This document shows, one piece after another, positions 52,727-61,668 of a stretch of 64,000 bases of DNA. The translations under genes were made by a program, and so were the position numbers. Below the pieces are notes generated by a model, which did not search any database, had not been told where the DNA came from, and saw only the letters and a list, made by a program, of their open reading frames with translations. The number at the start of each line of letters is the position of its first letter. Positions within the stretch are counted from its first letter, which is position 1. Origin of the DNA: JAQUTK01 sp963677415 (GTDB lineage: Bacteria; Bacteroidota; Bacteroidia; Bacteroidales; JAQUTK01); assembly GCA_963677415.2 (NCBI GenBank), contig CAXXFJ010000021.1, positions 1 to 64,000 on the forward strand, read 5' to 3'.

Positions 52727-54607
52727 ATGATTCAGCGAAATATTCTCTTTTTTGTCTTCCTTTCGATGGCTTTACCTGTCTGTTCCCAATTAAATGATAA
52801 CTTTTCTGACGGAAACTTTACTTCCGAACCTGTTTGGGGAGGAACTCCTGAATTGTTTAAAATCAATACAAAGAGCCAGTTGCAATCAGCAGGAACTGGT
52901 GCGGAAAGTTCGTACCTTTCTACTCCGGTAGTGTTGGATCTGGAACAAAATCAGACTGTCTGGGCTTTCTATATCAAACTCTCTTTCAATCCGTCTGATC
53001 TCAACTATGCCCGTTCATACCTCTTGTCCGACAACCAAAACCTGACCCAACCGTTGAACGGGTATTATCTGCAAATCGGAAATGCCAAAGATCAGTTTTG
53101 TTTGTATAGAAGTGATCATGGAGTTCCAACTCTATTGATCAACGGAGAAGATGCCCGTATGAGTGGAACTGTTAATGCTTTTTATGTAAAAGTAATCCGA
53201 TCAGAAGATGGGATTTGGAGCTTGTCAGTAAAAGGAATAGAAGATCTGGACTATTCAACAGAAGGAACAGCGACAGATACTACGTATCAAAGTGGAGGAT
53301 GGTTTGGCTTTTCTTGTACCTATACTCAATCAAGGAAGACGAGCTTTTATATGGATGATATTAGTATTGAGCAAGGAGGGAATGAGCCCGACGACCCCGA
53401 CGATCCGATAATTCCGGATGTGCCAGACGAAAAGGAAGATAGTCTTGGTTCTTTGTATGGTAAAGTTATCTTTAACGAACTGATGGTCAATCCGTCCGGC
53501 GTAATTGGTTTGCCCGAGATTGAGTACATTGAACTTTATAATCGTTGTGATATATCTGTGAATCTGCAAGGGTGGAGTCTGTTCTATGGAGAGAAAGGCT
53601 ATCCAATTCCCGCTTCTGTTATTCCTGCGAAGAGTTATCTGATTCTCACAAAAGAGAGTAACAGATCACTTCTGACTGATTCAGATTGGCCAATTGTCTT
53701 TTGCTCTTCTTTTCCGACACTGCTAAACACAGGAAAGCTCCTCTATTTGCTCGACCAGTCAGGCGAACTGATTCAGTGCCTTGAGTATTCCGATAAGTGG
53801 TATGGAAGCACAAAAAAGAAAGCGGGTGGATATTCCCTGGAATGCATTGATTCTGATAATATGGGTAATCAGCCTTCTAATTGGATCGGTTCAATTGATT
53901 CTTCCGGAGGTACACCTGGCAGGAAAAATTCTGTAGCAGCAGTGCTTGTTGATACTATTACTCCCCATATCAGCAAAGCAACTTTGCTTCTTGATGACGA
54001 ACTGGAACTTTCGTTTTCCAAACCGATGTGTTATTCTTCTCTCGTAAATGGTTCTCATTATTCAATTGATAGTTCAAATTATCAGATCATTGAACTTTAT
54101 CCGAATTACCCGCAACAAACAACGATGTCTGTCAAACTAAATATACCACTTACATCTGATAAGGAAACGGTCATTACCATCGACAGTTTGAGAGATTTGT
54201 CCGGATTACTTGTGCCAGTCACTCATTTAGTGGCAACGAGTGATACCGTGTTTGTGACTGAAGAGAAGATTGGTGGCGGAGGCGAGGTTGCTTCTCATGA
54301 GATGCTCTGGCTGGAACAAAATTATCTTCTTCCTTCTTCTCCCGACCGGGAAGGTCGTATCAACGTCTTTTATTCATTTCCAGGTGAAGGGTGGAGTGTG
54401 CAACTTACAATCTACAACATGCAGGGTTTGGTTGTTAATAGGATTGAAACCGGCACGTTGTCTGCTGTAGAAGGTAGTTTCATCTGGAACGGGAATACTA
54501 CTACAGGAAAGGAAGTTGTACCTGGAATTTATCTCTTTTATGCAGAATGTGTCCATCCCTCCGGTGAAGTGAAAAGATACAAGATGTCCGTAATTGTTGG
54601 TTCTTAA
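52727..54607 (+). CDS. Lamin-tail-domain surface protein with T9SS/FlgD-like C-terminal domain
   Basis: About 626 residues from the ATG at 52727, chosen because it begins a signal peptide (NILFFVFLSMALPVCSQ). The N-terminal third is a beta-sandwich with FSDGNFTSEPVWGG. An Asp/Pro-rich linker (EPDDPDDPIIPDVPDEKED) follows. Next comes a lamin tail domain (VIFNELMVNPSG, EYIELYNRCDISVNLQGW, SLECIDSDNMGNQPSNW). The C-terminus is an Ig-like domain of FlgD/T9SS type (LTIYNMQGLVVNRI, FIWNGNTTTGKEVVPGIYLFY). This is an exported adhesive or structural protein; function unknown. The promoter is a near match only. Confidence 0.82.
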   Translation: MIQRNILFFVFLSMALPVCSQLNDNFSDGNFTSEPVWGGTPELFKINTKSQLQSAGTGAESSYLSTPVVLDLEQNQTVWAFYIKLSFNPSDLNYARSYLLSDNQNLTQPLNGYYLQIGNAKDQFCLYRSDHGVPTLLINGEDARMSGTVNAFYVKVIRSEDGIWSLSVKGIEDLDYSTEGTATDTTYQSGGWFGFSCTYTQSRKTSFYMDDISIEQGGNEPDDPDDPIIPDVPDEKEDSLGSLYGKVIFNELMVNPSGVIGLPEIEYIELYNRCDISVNLQGWSLFYGEKGYPIPASVIPAKSYLILTKESNRSLLTDSDWPIVFCSSFPTLLNTGKLLYLLDQSGELIQCLEYSDKWYGSTKKKAGGYSLECIDSDNMGNQPSNWIGSIDSSGGTPGRKNSVAAVLVDTITPHISKATLLLDDELELSFSKPMCYSSLVNGSHYSIDSSNYQIIELYPNYPQQTTMSVKLNIPLTSDKETVITIDSLRDLSGLLVPVTHLVATSDTVFVTEEKIGGGGEVASHEMLWLEQNYLLPSSPDREGRINVFYSFPGEGWSVQLTIYNMQGLVVNRIETGTLSAVEGSFIWNGNTTTGKEVVPGIYLFYAECVHPSGEVKRYKMSVIVGS

Positions 54608-54700
54608 TAGGAATTCATTTAAAAACGCTCAATAATAGGGATGTTTTTTGTTATTTTGCAAAAGATTCTTGAACAATAAGATTTTGAACACAGATAGCTG

Positions 54701-56842
54701 ATGTACAACATTGATTTTACATTCCCGATTACTGATCCGATACTGATTTTCCTAATCGTATTGGCCATTATTCTGTTTATTCCTTTGATCCTGAATCGCC
54801 TTAGGATCCCCTATATTATTGGAATGATATTGGCAGGAATGCTGATTGGTCCGAAAGGTCTGGGGTTACTCTTGAGAGACAGTAGCTTCGAAATCTTCGG
54901 CAAGGTTGGCTTATTGTATATCTTATTCCTTCCAGGTATAGAAATGGCGCTCACGGACTTTAAAAAGAACATTAATAAGAGCATCACGTTTGGTCTCTAT
55001 ACATTTGGTTCCGCGATGATTTTGGGAACGGTCGTAAGCTATTACGTAATGGAAATGGGCTTGCTTGCTTCTATCTTATTGGGTACGATGTATGCTGAGC
55101 ACACGTTAATATCCTATCCAATAGTCAGCCGTTTTGGAGTAGTTAAGAATGTGTCTGTAAACATTGCAATTGGAGGAACAGTGGTAACTGATACGATTTC
55201 TCTTATCGTATTAGCTGTGGTTGCCCGTATGTCAAGTGGGGTGGTGGATTCTTCTTTTTGGGCACAATTTACCCTTTCGTTTCTATTGTTTGTTTTCATA
55301 GTGATAGTTCTTTTCCCTATGATGACTCGTTGGTTTTTCCGTAGGGTAAGTGATGGCGTTTCACAATTTGTGTTTGTTCTTGCAATGGTATTCTTTTCGG
55401 CATTACTAGCGGAGTTGGCCGGTCTGGAAGGGATATTAGGCGCTTTTCTTTGTGGTGTTGCCTTAAATCGATTAATACCGTCGTTCTCACCTTTAATGCA
55501 CAGATTGGAATTTGTAGGAAATGCACTTTTTATCCCCTACTTCTTGATTGGCGTTGGCATGCTGATTGATGTCCGCGCTTTCTTTCAAGGCACAGAAACA
55601 CTCATCGCTTCTCTTATTGTGACTGCAGTTGCCCTTGGTGCAAAGTATATAGCCGCATGGTTGACGCAGAAGACCTATAAATTAAAGAAAGTCGAACGTT
55701 CTATGATCTTCGGACTTAGCAGTGCTCATGCTGCTGTTGCTTTGGCAACAGTCATGATCGGTTTTGAAATCCACCTTTTTAATGAAGTAGTGTTGAATTC
55801 GACGATAGTAATGATTCTTGTTACATGTACGGTCAGTTCTTTTGTTGTTGACAGAGCATCACGCAAACTGGCTCTCGAAAGTGAAGATATTAGTTCATCC
55901 AAAGATAAGAATTTTCAGAGAATTCTGATTCCCGTTGCTAATCCTTTGACATTGGAGAATCTTGTGCATACAGCTTTGCTCGTTAGAAATAAGAAGTCAA
56001 AAGGTGTGATCTATGGGTTAAACGTTATAGATGATGCGAATGATAATTCTAAAAGGAAAACTCAAGGACGCAAAATGCTTGATGCTGCTGCAAAGTTAAC
56101 TTCCTCTGTTGAAGTCGAGCTGGTACCGGTTATGCGCTATGATTTGAATATTGCGACGGGCATCTGCCATACCATCAAAGAGCGCAATATTACAGATGTG
56201 GTGATGGGATTGCACTATAAATCCAATATTGTTGACAGCTTTTACGGACCAAAGATTGAGCGCCTTGTAAAAGAAACAAATGTGCAACTCTTTATTCTGA
56301 AGTGTATCAATCCGATAAATACTTTCAAAAGAGCAGTTCTTGTTATACCCTCTAAAGCTGAATATGAACCTGGTTTTGAGAAGTGGGTGGACACGGTTGC
56401 CGAGATTGTTCATCAGTTGAATCTGAGTATGTTGGTCTATGTTAGTGAAGAAACATTGACTAAAATTCAAGATTATCTTGCAGAGAAGAAATATGTTTTT
56501 CCTATAGTATATGAGATTCTAAATAATTGGGATAACTTTCTTATTACTTCGCGAGACATCCGTCGTTCGGATCTTTTTATTATTGTAAATTCACGTTACT
56601 CTTCAGTCTCTTTTGTTCCGGAGATGGAGAAACTCCCGGTGCTGCTTTCCAAGTATTATGCGAATACAAATCTGGCATTAATTTATCCTGCTCAATTTGG
56701 TTTAGAAGCAGAAGCTCCGGATTCTTTTGCGGCTCCATTACAAACGCGTATGATTCATGCGGGTAATACATTATTTGAAGTCCGTGACTCGTTTAGCAAT
56801 CTGAAAGATTGGATAAAACGTCATTTAACCTTTAAAGATTAG
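54701..56842 (+). CDS. CPA2-type cation/proton antiporter with C-terminal USP-like domain
   Basis: A 713-residue transporter. About twelve membrane spans fill residues 10-385, including FLIVLAIILFIPLIL, LLYILFLPGIEMALTDFKK and LAELAGLEGILGAFLCGVALNRL, which is typical of Na+/H+ or K+/H+ exchangers of the NhaP/Kef type. The C-terminal 300 residues are soluble, with a universal-stress-protein-like fold (RILIPVANPLTLENLVHTALL and a second half from RAVLVIPSK). Such tails sense nucleotides or other ligands and gate the antiporter. The ion cannot be told from sequence. Confidence 0.9.
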   Translation: MYNIDFTFPITDPILIFLIVLAIILFIPLILNRLRIPYIIGMILAGMLIGPKGLGLLLRDSSFEIFGKVGLLYILFLPGIEMALTDFKKNINKSITFGLYTFGSAMILGTVVSYYVMEMGLLASILLGTMYAEHTLISYPIVSRFGVVKNVSVNIAIGGTVVTDTISLIVLAVVARMSSGVVDSSFWAQFTLSFLLFVFIVIVLFPMMTRWFFRRVSDGVSQFVFVLAMVFFSALLAELAGLEGILGAFLCGVALNRLIPSFSPLMHRLEFVGNALFIPYFLIGVGMLIDVRAFFQGTETLIASLIVTAVALGAKYIAAWLTQKTYKLKKVERSMIFGLSSAHAAVALATVMIGFEIHLFNEVVLNSTIVMILVTCTVSSFVVDRASRKLALESEDISSSKDKNFQRILIPVANPLTLENLVHTALLVRNKKSKGVIYGLNVIDDANDNSKRKTQGRKMLDAAAKLTSSVEVELVPVMRYDLNIATGICHTIKERNITDVVMGLHYKSNIVDSFYGPKIERLVKETNVQLFILKCINPINTFKRAVLVIPSKAEYEPGFEKWVDTVAEIVHQLNLSMLVYVSEETLTKIQDYLAEKKYVFPIVYEILNNWDNFLITSRDIRRSDLFIIVNSRYSSVSFVPEMEKLPVLLSKYYANTNLALIYPAQFGLEAEAPDSFAAPLQTRMIHAGNTLFEVRDSFSNLKDWIKRHLTFKD

Positions 56843-56879
56843 TTGGATGGCTATATGGAAGAGGAAAAAGAAGAAGGAT

Positions 56880-56935
56880 AGGAGTTCGGCACAAGATCTG
56901 TCGGAAGACAGGTCGGAATATCTCCTCTTATTTAA
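56880..56935 (+). terminator. Hairpin after the antiporter gene
   Basis: AGGAG pairs with CTCCT outside an inner stem GATCTGTC/GACAGGTC closed by a GGAA loop, then CTTATTT. It lies before the ABC ATPase gene, which shows no clear promoter box of its own. Confidence 0.5.
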
Positions 56936-56961
56936 TTAGAAAGATTTAAATTACAAATGAA

Positions 56962-57618
56962 ATGATACAGGTTACAGGAATAACCAAGAGCTTCGGAACG
57001 CTGCAAGTGTTGAAAGGAATAGACCTCACCATTGGTGAAAGTGAGATTGTTTCAATTGTTGGTCCCAGCGGTGCAGGCAAAACTACTTTGCTTCAGATTA
57101 TTGGCACCCTTGATAAACCAGATAGCGGGAAGATTATTATAAAGAATAATGATATTCAGCTACTTAAGGAAAAGGAATTGGCGGCTTTCCGTAATAAACA
57201 TATCGGATTTGTTTTCCAGTCTCATCAACTGTTGCCTGAGTTTACTGCTATAGAGAATGTTATGATTCCTGCTCTGATTGCGAACAAGAACCAGAAAACT
57301 GCTCTCAAAGAGGCAGAAAAGTTATTGGACTTCTTAGGGCTCAGCGATCGTTTACAACATAAGCCCAATCAACTTTCCGGAGGAGAGAAACAGCGTGTTG
57401 CTTTTGCAAGGGCTCTGATCAATAAGCCAGCAGTTGTATTGGCGGATGAACCATCTGGAAGTCTTGACACGCGCAACAAAGATGAACTTCATCAGATGAT
57501 ATTCAAACTAAGAGAAACATTCCATCAGACCTTTGTTATTGTGACTCATGATGAACACCTGGCCCAGATAACGGATCGTGTTATTCCGATGAAGGATGGG
57601 TTGATTTTTGCTTCTTAG
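56962..57618 (+). CDS. LolD-like ABC transporter ATPase
   Basis: A 218-residue ATPase close to LolD/MacB ATPases: Walker A GPSGAGKTTLL, Q-loop FVFQSHQLLPEFTAIENV, signature LSGGEKQRVAFARAL, Walker B VVLADEPSGSLD, and THDEHLA switch. LolD works with LolC/E to release lipoproteins from the inner membrane; this fits, but no permease is adjacent, so the substrate is not certain. Its 3' end overlaps the convergent VanZ gene by 38 bases. Confidence 0.9.
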   Translation: MIQVTGITKSFGTLQVLKGIDLTIGESEIVSIVGPSGAGKTTLLQIIGTLDKPDSGKIIIKNNDIQLLKEKELAAFRNKHIGFVFQSHQLLPEFTAIENVMIPALIANKNQKTALKEAEKLLDFLGLSDRLQHKPNQLSGGEKQRVAFARALINKPAVVLADEPSGSLDTRNKDELHQMIFKLRETFHQTFVIVTHDEHLAQITDRVIPMKDGLIFAS

Positions 57619-58018
57619 GAGAAGAAAAGAGTTTGATAATATACTTCTTAAAGAAGAAGAGAAAGACGCAGAGTCCCAAAATTGTTCCGAAAGCATCTGC
57701 AGCAAAGTCTTTCCAGTCACCACTGCGTTCTGGTAAAAACTCTCCTTGTATTACTTCGATCAAACCTCCATATAAGAATGAAAGAAGAATTGCTCTCATG
57801 CTCATGCTAAAGTTTGAATGACTTGATTCGACCCGCTGACGGGTATAATCAAAAGCGACAGCCCAGGAAAAACCAAAAAACATCAATACATGAACTACCT
57901 TGTCCATGTTCTCAATCTTTGCCAGCTCATTATCTTCTGAAGGGATATATAAGAGCGTCAAGTAGAATATTACAGAGGCAATTATTGTAGAAAGTATATA
58001 TTGGAAGTGATATTTCAT
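57581..58018 (-). CDS. VanZ-family membrane protein
   Basis: A 145-residue protein with about four membrane spans and the VanZ-like core (DKVVHVLMFFGFSWAVAFDY, FLYGGLIEVIQGEFLPERSGDWKDFAADAFGTILG). VanZ-like proteins are small membrane proteins of unclear role; one gives low-level teicoplanin resistance. The C-terminus is Lys-rich. It converges with the LolD-like gene and has a box at 58045. Confidence 0.85.
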   Translation of the reverse strand: MKYHFQYILSTIIASVIFYLTLLYIPSEDNELAKIENMDKVVHVLMFFGFSWAVAFDYTRQRVESSHSNFSMSMRAILLSFLYGGLIEVIQGEFLPERSGDWKDFAADAFGTILGLCVFLFFFKKYIIKLFSSPKKQKSTHPSSE

Positions 58019-58044
58019 TTCTCTGAAAGCTGTTTTTGAGAATA

Positions 58045-58052
58045 CAAAAATA
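58045..58052 (-). promoter_or_regulatory. -7 box for the VanZ gene
   Basis: TATTTTTG on the minus strand matches TAnnTTTG, 26 bases before the start. Confidence 0.55.
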
Positions 58053-58104
58053 AAAATTATTTTCTTCTTTCGAATGAAGATGATTTATAATGTCTGAAAA
58101 AGAA

Positions 58105-58112
58105 TACTTTTG
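58105..58112 (+). promoter_or_regulatory. -7 box for the sodium-dependent transporter gene
   Basis: TACTTTTG matches TAnnTTTG, 41 bases before the ATG at 58154. Confidence 0.6.
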
Positions 58113-58153
58113 TATCATGAAAGATGTTGTTTTGACTATGAAAGAAAATTATC

Positions 58154-59512
58154 ATGAGTGTTATAAGAGAAGAGAAACGAGGTAGTTTTGGGAGTAAATT
58201 AGGTGTAGTGTTAGCCTCTGCCGGTTCTGCTGTTGGGTTAGGAAATATTTGGAGATTTCCGTATATGACCGGTCAGAATGGAGGGGCAGCGTTTCTATTA
58301 ATTTATTTAGGCTGTGTTTTACTTTTAGGGTTACCCGTCATGTTGTCTGAGTTTTTGATTGGCCGTCGTGCTCATTCCAACACTATGCGGGCCTATTTTA
58401 AGCTTGCCCCGGGCACTAATTGGTTTTTGCTTGGAGGTATGGGTGTGTTAGCGGGTTTCTTGATTCTGGGTTATTACTCTGTGGTAGCCGGCTGGACTTT
58501 AGAGTATCTCATGCAGTCTGCTACAGGTAATATGGGTGGATTGGACCCCAAAGCTTTTGGTTCTATGTTTTCTTCCTTTACAGCATCACCCTGGAGACCA
58601 TTGATCTGGATGGTTCTCTTTTTGCTCATAACTCATATTGTAGTGGTTAGGGGAATTAAGAAAGGAATTGAGAAGTCATCCATGATCTTAATGCCAATGC
58701 TCTTTCTTATTTTTCTGATTTTGATTGGAAGATCATTAACCTTGCCTGGAGCATCAGAAGGGCTTTCCTATTTATTTAATCCAGACTTTAGTAAGATAAA
58801 CTCTTCAGTTGTATTAAGTGCAATGGGACAGGCTTTCTTTTCGTTAAGTTTGGGTATGGGATGTCTTTGCACATATGCTTCTTATTTCCCTGACAATACA
58901 AATCTTGTAAAAACCGGGGTAGAAGTAACAATTTTAGATACCATGGTTGCAATTATGGCAGGTATGATTATCTTTCCTGCTGTTTTTTCCTTTGGAATTG
59001 ATCCATCTTCCGGCCCCGAGCTTGTGTTTATTACCCTTCCAAATGTCTTTCAGAATATGACGGGTGGATATTTATGGAGCATGTTATTTTATATACTCTT
59101 AGCCATAGCTTCTCTTACCTCGACTATCTCAATGCATGAAGTTGTTACAGCGTTTATGCACGAAGAAATGAAGTTGTCCCGTGGAAAAGCAGCCCTCATC
59201 GTTACTATCGGTTGTATAATCATAGGGACTTTCTGTTCGCTTTCGTTTGGGTTACTAGGACACGTGAAATTATTCGGTCTCGACTTGTTTGACCTGACTG
59301 ATTATGTGTCATCTAAAGTCATGTTACCTCTGGGAGGAATGTTTATATCTATATTTACCGGATGGTTTCTTGACAAGAACATTCTTTGGGAGGAACTTAC
59401 CAATCACGGCAAACTTCGATTTTATTTCTTTAAAGCCTATGTCTTTATTATCCGTTATGTAGCTCCGGTATTTATCGCTTGTATCTTCCTGAAGGAAATC
59501 GGTATTTTCTGA
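58154..59512 (+). CDS. Neurotransmitter:sodium symporter (NSS/SNF) family transporter
   Basis: A 452-residue secondary transporter of the LeuT fold with about eleven membrane spans. The first span carries the family's unwound sodium site: ASAGSAVGLGNIWRFPYMTG. Others follow in GGAAFLLIYLGCVLLLGLPVML and QAFFSLSLGMGCLCTYASY. Such proteins import an amino acid with sodium; which one is unknown. Its stop and the start of the next gene share the A of TGATG, so they are coupled. Confidence 0.92.
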   Translation: MSVIREEKRGSFGSKLGVVLASAGSAVGLGNIWRFPYMTGQNGGAAFLLIYLGCVLLLGLPVMLSEFLIGRRAHSNTMRAYFKLAPGTNWFLLGGMGVLAGFLILGYYSVVAGWTLEYLMQSATGNMGGLDPKAFGSMFSSFTASPWRPLIWMVLFLLITHIVVVRGIKKGIEKSSMILMPMLFLIFLILIGRSLTLPGASEGLSYLFNPDFSKINSSVVLSAMGQAFFSLSLGMGCLCTYASYFPDNTNLVKTGVEVTILDTMVAIMAGMIIFPAVFSFGIDPSSGPELVFITLPNVFQNMTGGYLWSMLFYILLAIASLTSTISMHEVVTAFMHEEMKLSRGKAALIVTIGCIIIGTFCSLSFGLLGHVKLFGLDLFDLTDYVSSKVMLPLGGMFISIFTGWFLDKNILWEELTNHGKLRFYFFKAYVFIIRYVAPVFIACIFLKEIGIF

Positions 59513-60228
59513 TGAATATGCTGCCGAACGGAAGTTCTTTGTTTGGATTCAATCGGGGAGAGCGTGCTGCCATTCTTTTGCTTTTGATTCTTATCGCAAT
59601 TATTATCCTTGTTCGCTATTCTGTGCCCGAGAGAGAAGAAAGTATAAATGATGTTCAGGCACTTGGTACAGACTCCGTGAAGAATGATTTGGACTCTTTT
59701 CGCCGCCAACCCACCTATACAAAGAAAATAATATACAAATCTTTTCCGAAAGAGTACAACAAGGTTCAGACGAAAAAAAGAATCATAAAAGACTCCTCAT
59801 GGATAGACTATCCAAGGAAGTATTCAAAGGGAACCATTCTGAATATAAATCTCTCCGATACTTTGCAGCTAATGCGGGTTCCTGGCATTGGAACGACATT
59901 TGCTAACCGCATTGTAAAGTATAGAGACCTACTGGGTGGATATCAAGATGTATCCCAACTGAGAGAGCTTTATGGTATGACTGATGAGAGATATCTGTCT
60001 TTGGTTTCATGGTTCAAGACAGAAGATGATACTCTTCGACAAATAGAAGTCAACGTTGCCCCCTTTGGTGAACTGCTTAGGCATCCTTATTTATCTCTGG
60101 AGCAGACAAAGATTATAGTGAACATGCGCGAAAGAAAAGGTCATATAAGCAGTTTGGACGAGTTTGCCTTATATGACCTTTTTAGTGATTCAATTCGTAT
60201 TAAGTTGGAGCCCTATTTGTCCTTCTAA
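59512..60228 (+). CDS. Membrane-anchored helix-hairpin-helix protein (ComEA-like)
   Basis: About 238 residues from the ATG at 59512, chosen because it overlaps the previous stop and is followed by a single membrane span (AAILLLLILIAIIILV). After a polar linker come two ComEA-type helix-hairpin-helix modules, each with two hairpins: LNINLSDTLQLMRVPGIGTTFANRIVKYRD at about 119-148, with the PGIG loop, and VNVAPFGELLRHPYLSLEQTKIIV toward the end. ComEA binds DNA during uptake; the Bacteroidota versions are widespread but untested. It converges on murF. Confidence 0.86.
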   Translation: MNMLPNGSSLFGFNRGERAAILLLLILIAIIILVRYSVPEREESINDVQALGTDSVKNDLDSFRRQPTYTKKIIYKSFPKEYNKVQTKKRIIKDSSWIDYPRKYSKGTILNINLSDTLQLMRVPGIGTTFANRIVKYRDLLGGYQDVSQLRELYGMTDERYLSLVSWFKTEDDTLRQIEVNVAPFGELLRHPYLSLEQTKIIVNMRERKGHISSLDEFALYDLFSDSIRIKLEPYLSF

Positions 60229-60248
60229 AAAGGGATGGACTTAAAAGT

Positions 60249-61541
60249 TTAGAGATTATCGACCAAGGAGCCCATTCGCATCGAGTTTGAACCCTTGATT
60301 AATATTGTTTTACCTTCCAGAGGATGCTCTTTCAGCCAATCTTTCAATGTCTCTGTAGATGAAAACTTAATTGCGTCGCTTTTTGTAGCGCCAAAGGAAG
60401 GTCCTACCAGAATGATTTCTTCTGCATTGCTCTGTTCGGCAAGTAAGGCAATCACTTGGTGTTCTTCGTCACTCTCATTGCCTAGTTCGCGCATATCCCC
60501 CAAGATGAGCACCTTAGAAGGCATATCCAGATCACGGAAGTTTTCCAAAGCAACAGTCATACTAGCCGGATTTGCATTATATGCATCCACAATAAGGGTG
60601 TTTTTTTCTGTTTGCTGTATTTGAGAGCGGTTGTTTGTAGGTATATACTCGCTGATGGCCTTGTTGGAATCGGCCGGTGTGATACCAAAATGCCTTCCCA
60701 CTGCAATAGCAGCAAGAATGTTATCCAGGTTGTAGGAACCGGTCAGTTTAGTTTGCACAGTATAGACGTATTTGCCTCCTCTTACCTGCCATTTGTACGT
60801 AAGATAAGGATCACATGAGACTACACTTCCTATGATCAAGTTGTTCTCTCCTTTGCCGTATCGCATACAATCATTTCCGTTCGTCATCGCACTTAAATGA
60901 CTATTATCGCCTTGCAGGAATATTTTCCCGTTGTTTTCCTTCAGATAGTCATACAACTCACCTTTCGTTCTTTTTACACCCTCGAAAGATCCGAATCCCT
61001 CTAAATGAGCCTTTCCTACGTTGGTGATTAATCCGAAGGTAGGTTCGGCAATCATACACAGCGCAGCTATTTCACCCGGATGATTAGCGCCCATTTCTAT
61101 CACAGCGATAGTGTGTTCACCTGTCAACCGAAGCAGTGTAAGAGGAACTCCGATATGATTATTCAGGTTCCCCTGAGTATAAAGGACCTTGTGTCCCTTA
61201 GAAAGTACAGAGGCAATCAATTCTTTTGTGGTCGTTTTCCCGTTAGTTCCTGTAATTGCAAGCACGGGAATGGTAAACTGGCGGCGATGATAATTGGCAA
61301 GATCCTGAAGAGCTTTAACCCCTCCCTTTTGTACATAAATAATCCGTTTATTGTCGGCATATTCCTTTTCGTCAACAAAGGCGTACAAGCAGCCATCTTC
61401 TATGGCTTTTTGAGCAAACATATTTCCGTTGAAGGTTTCTCCTTTAAGGGCAAAGAAAAGTGAACCGGGAATGCATTTTCGTGTGTCCGTTGTAATAAAA
61501 GGATGTTTTACGAACAATGCATATATTTCTTTCGTTGTCAT
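60249..61541 (-). CDS. murF: UDP-N-acetylmuramoyl-tripeptide-D-alanyl-D-alanine ligase
   Basis: Adds D-Ala-D-Ala to the UDP-muramoyl tripeptide, the last cytoplasmic step of the peptidoglycan stem peptide. The 430-residue length and motifs fit: an N-terminal substrate domain (FALKGETFNGNMFAQKAIEDG), the P-loop AITGTNGKTTTKELIASVL, EMGANHPGEIA, and a C-terminal domain with ILGDMRELGNESDEEHQVIALL and IKGSNSMRMGSLVD. It is transcribed leftward from a box at 61568, divergent from folP. Confidence 0.95.
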   Translation of the reverse strand: MTTKEIYALFVKHPFITTDTRKCIPGSLFFALKGETFNGNMFAQKAIEDGCLYAFVDEKEYADNKRIIYVQKGGVKALQDLANYHRRQFTIPVLAITGTNGKTTTKELIASVLSKGHKVLYTQGNLNNHIGVPLTLLRLTGEHTIAVIEMGANHPGEIAALCMIAEPTFGLITNVGKAHLEGFGSFEGVKRTKGELYDYLKENNGKIFLQGDNSHLSAMTNGNDCMRYGKGENNLIIGSVVSCDPYLTYKWQVRGGKYVYTVQTKLTGSYNLDNILAAIAVGRHFGITPADSNKAISEYIPTNNRSQIQQTEKNTLIVDAYNANPASMTVALENFRDLDMPSKVLILGDMRELGNESDEEHQVIALLAEQSNAEEIILVGPSFGATKSDAIKFSSTETLKDWLKEHPLEGKTILIKGSNSMRMGSLVDNL

Positions 61542-61567
61542 TGAAGACCTGTTTGATTATTTAAATG

Positions 61568-61575
61568 CAAACATA
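61568..61575 (-). promoter_or_regulatory. -7 box for murF
   Basis: TATGTTTG on the minus strand matches TAnnTTTG, 26 bases before the murF start. Confidence 0.6.
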
Positions 61576-61641
61576 CATAACAATCTCCAATCCTGATACT
61601 ATTTGAATCGAAAAACGACCTCTCATTACAGAAATAAATGT

Positions 61642-61649
61642 TATTTTTG
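61642..61649 (+). promoter_or_regulatory. -7 box for folP-cdaA
   Basis: TATTTTTG matches TAnnTTTG, 19 bases before the ATG at 61669. It lies downstream of the TTG at 61603, which therefore is not the start. Confidence 0.65.
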
Positions 61650-61668
61650 CGGAAAACAAGTCGATGTT

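Noticed and set aside
61603..61668. TTG start giving a longer FolP with a CYFCG cysteine pair
   Set aside because: The promoter box at 61642-61649 lies inside this extension, and the known family start fits the ATG at 61669.
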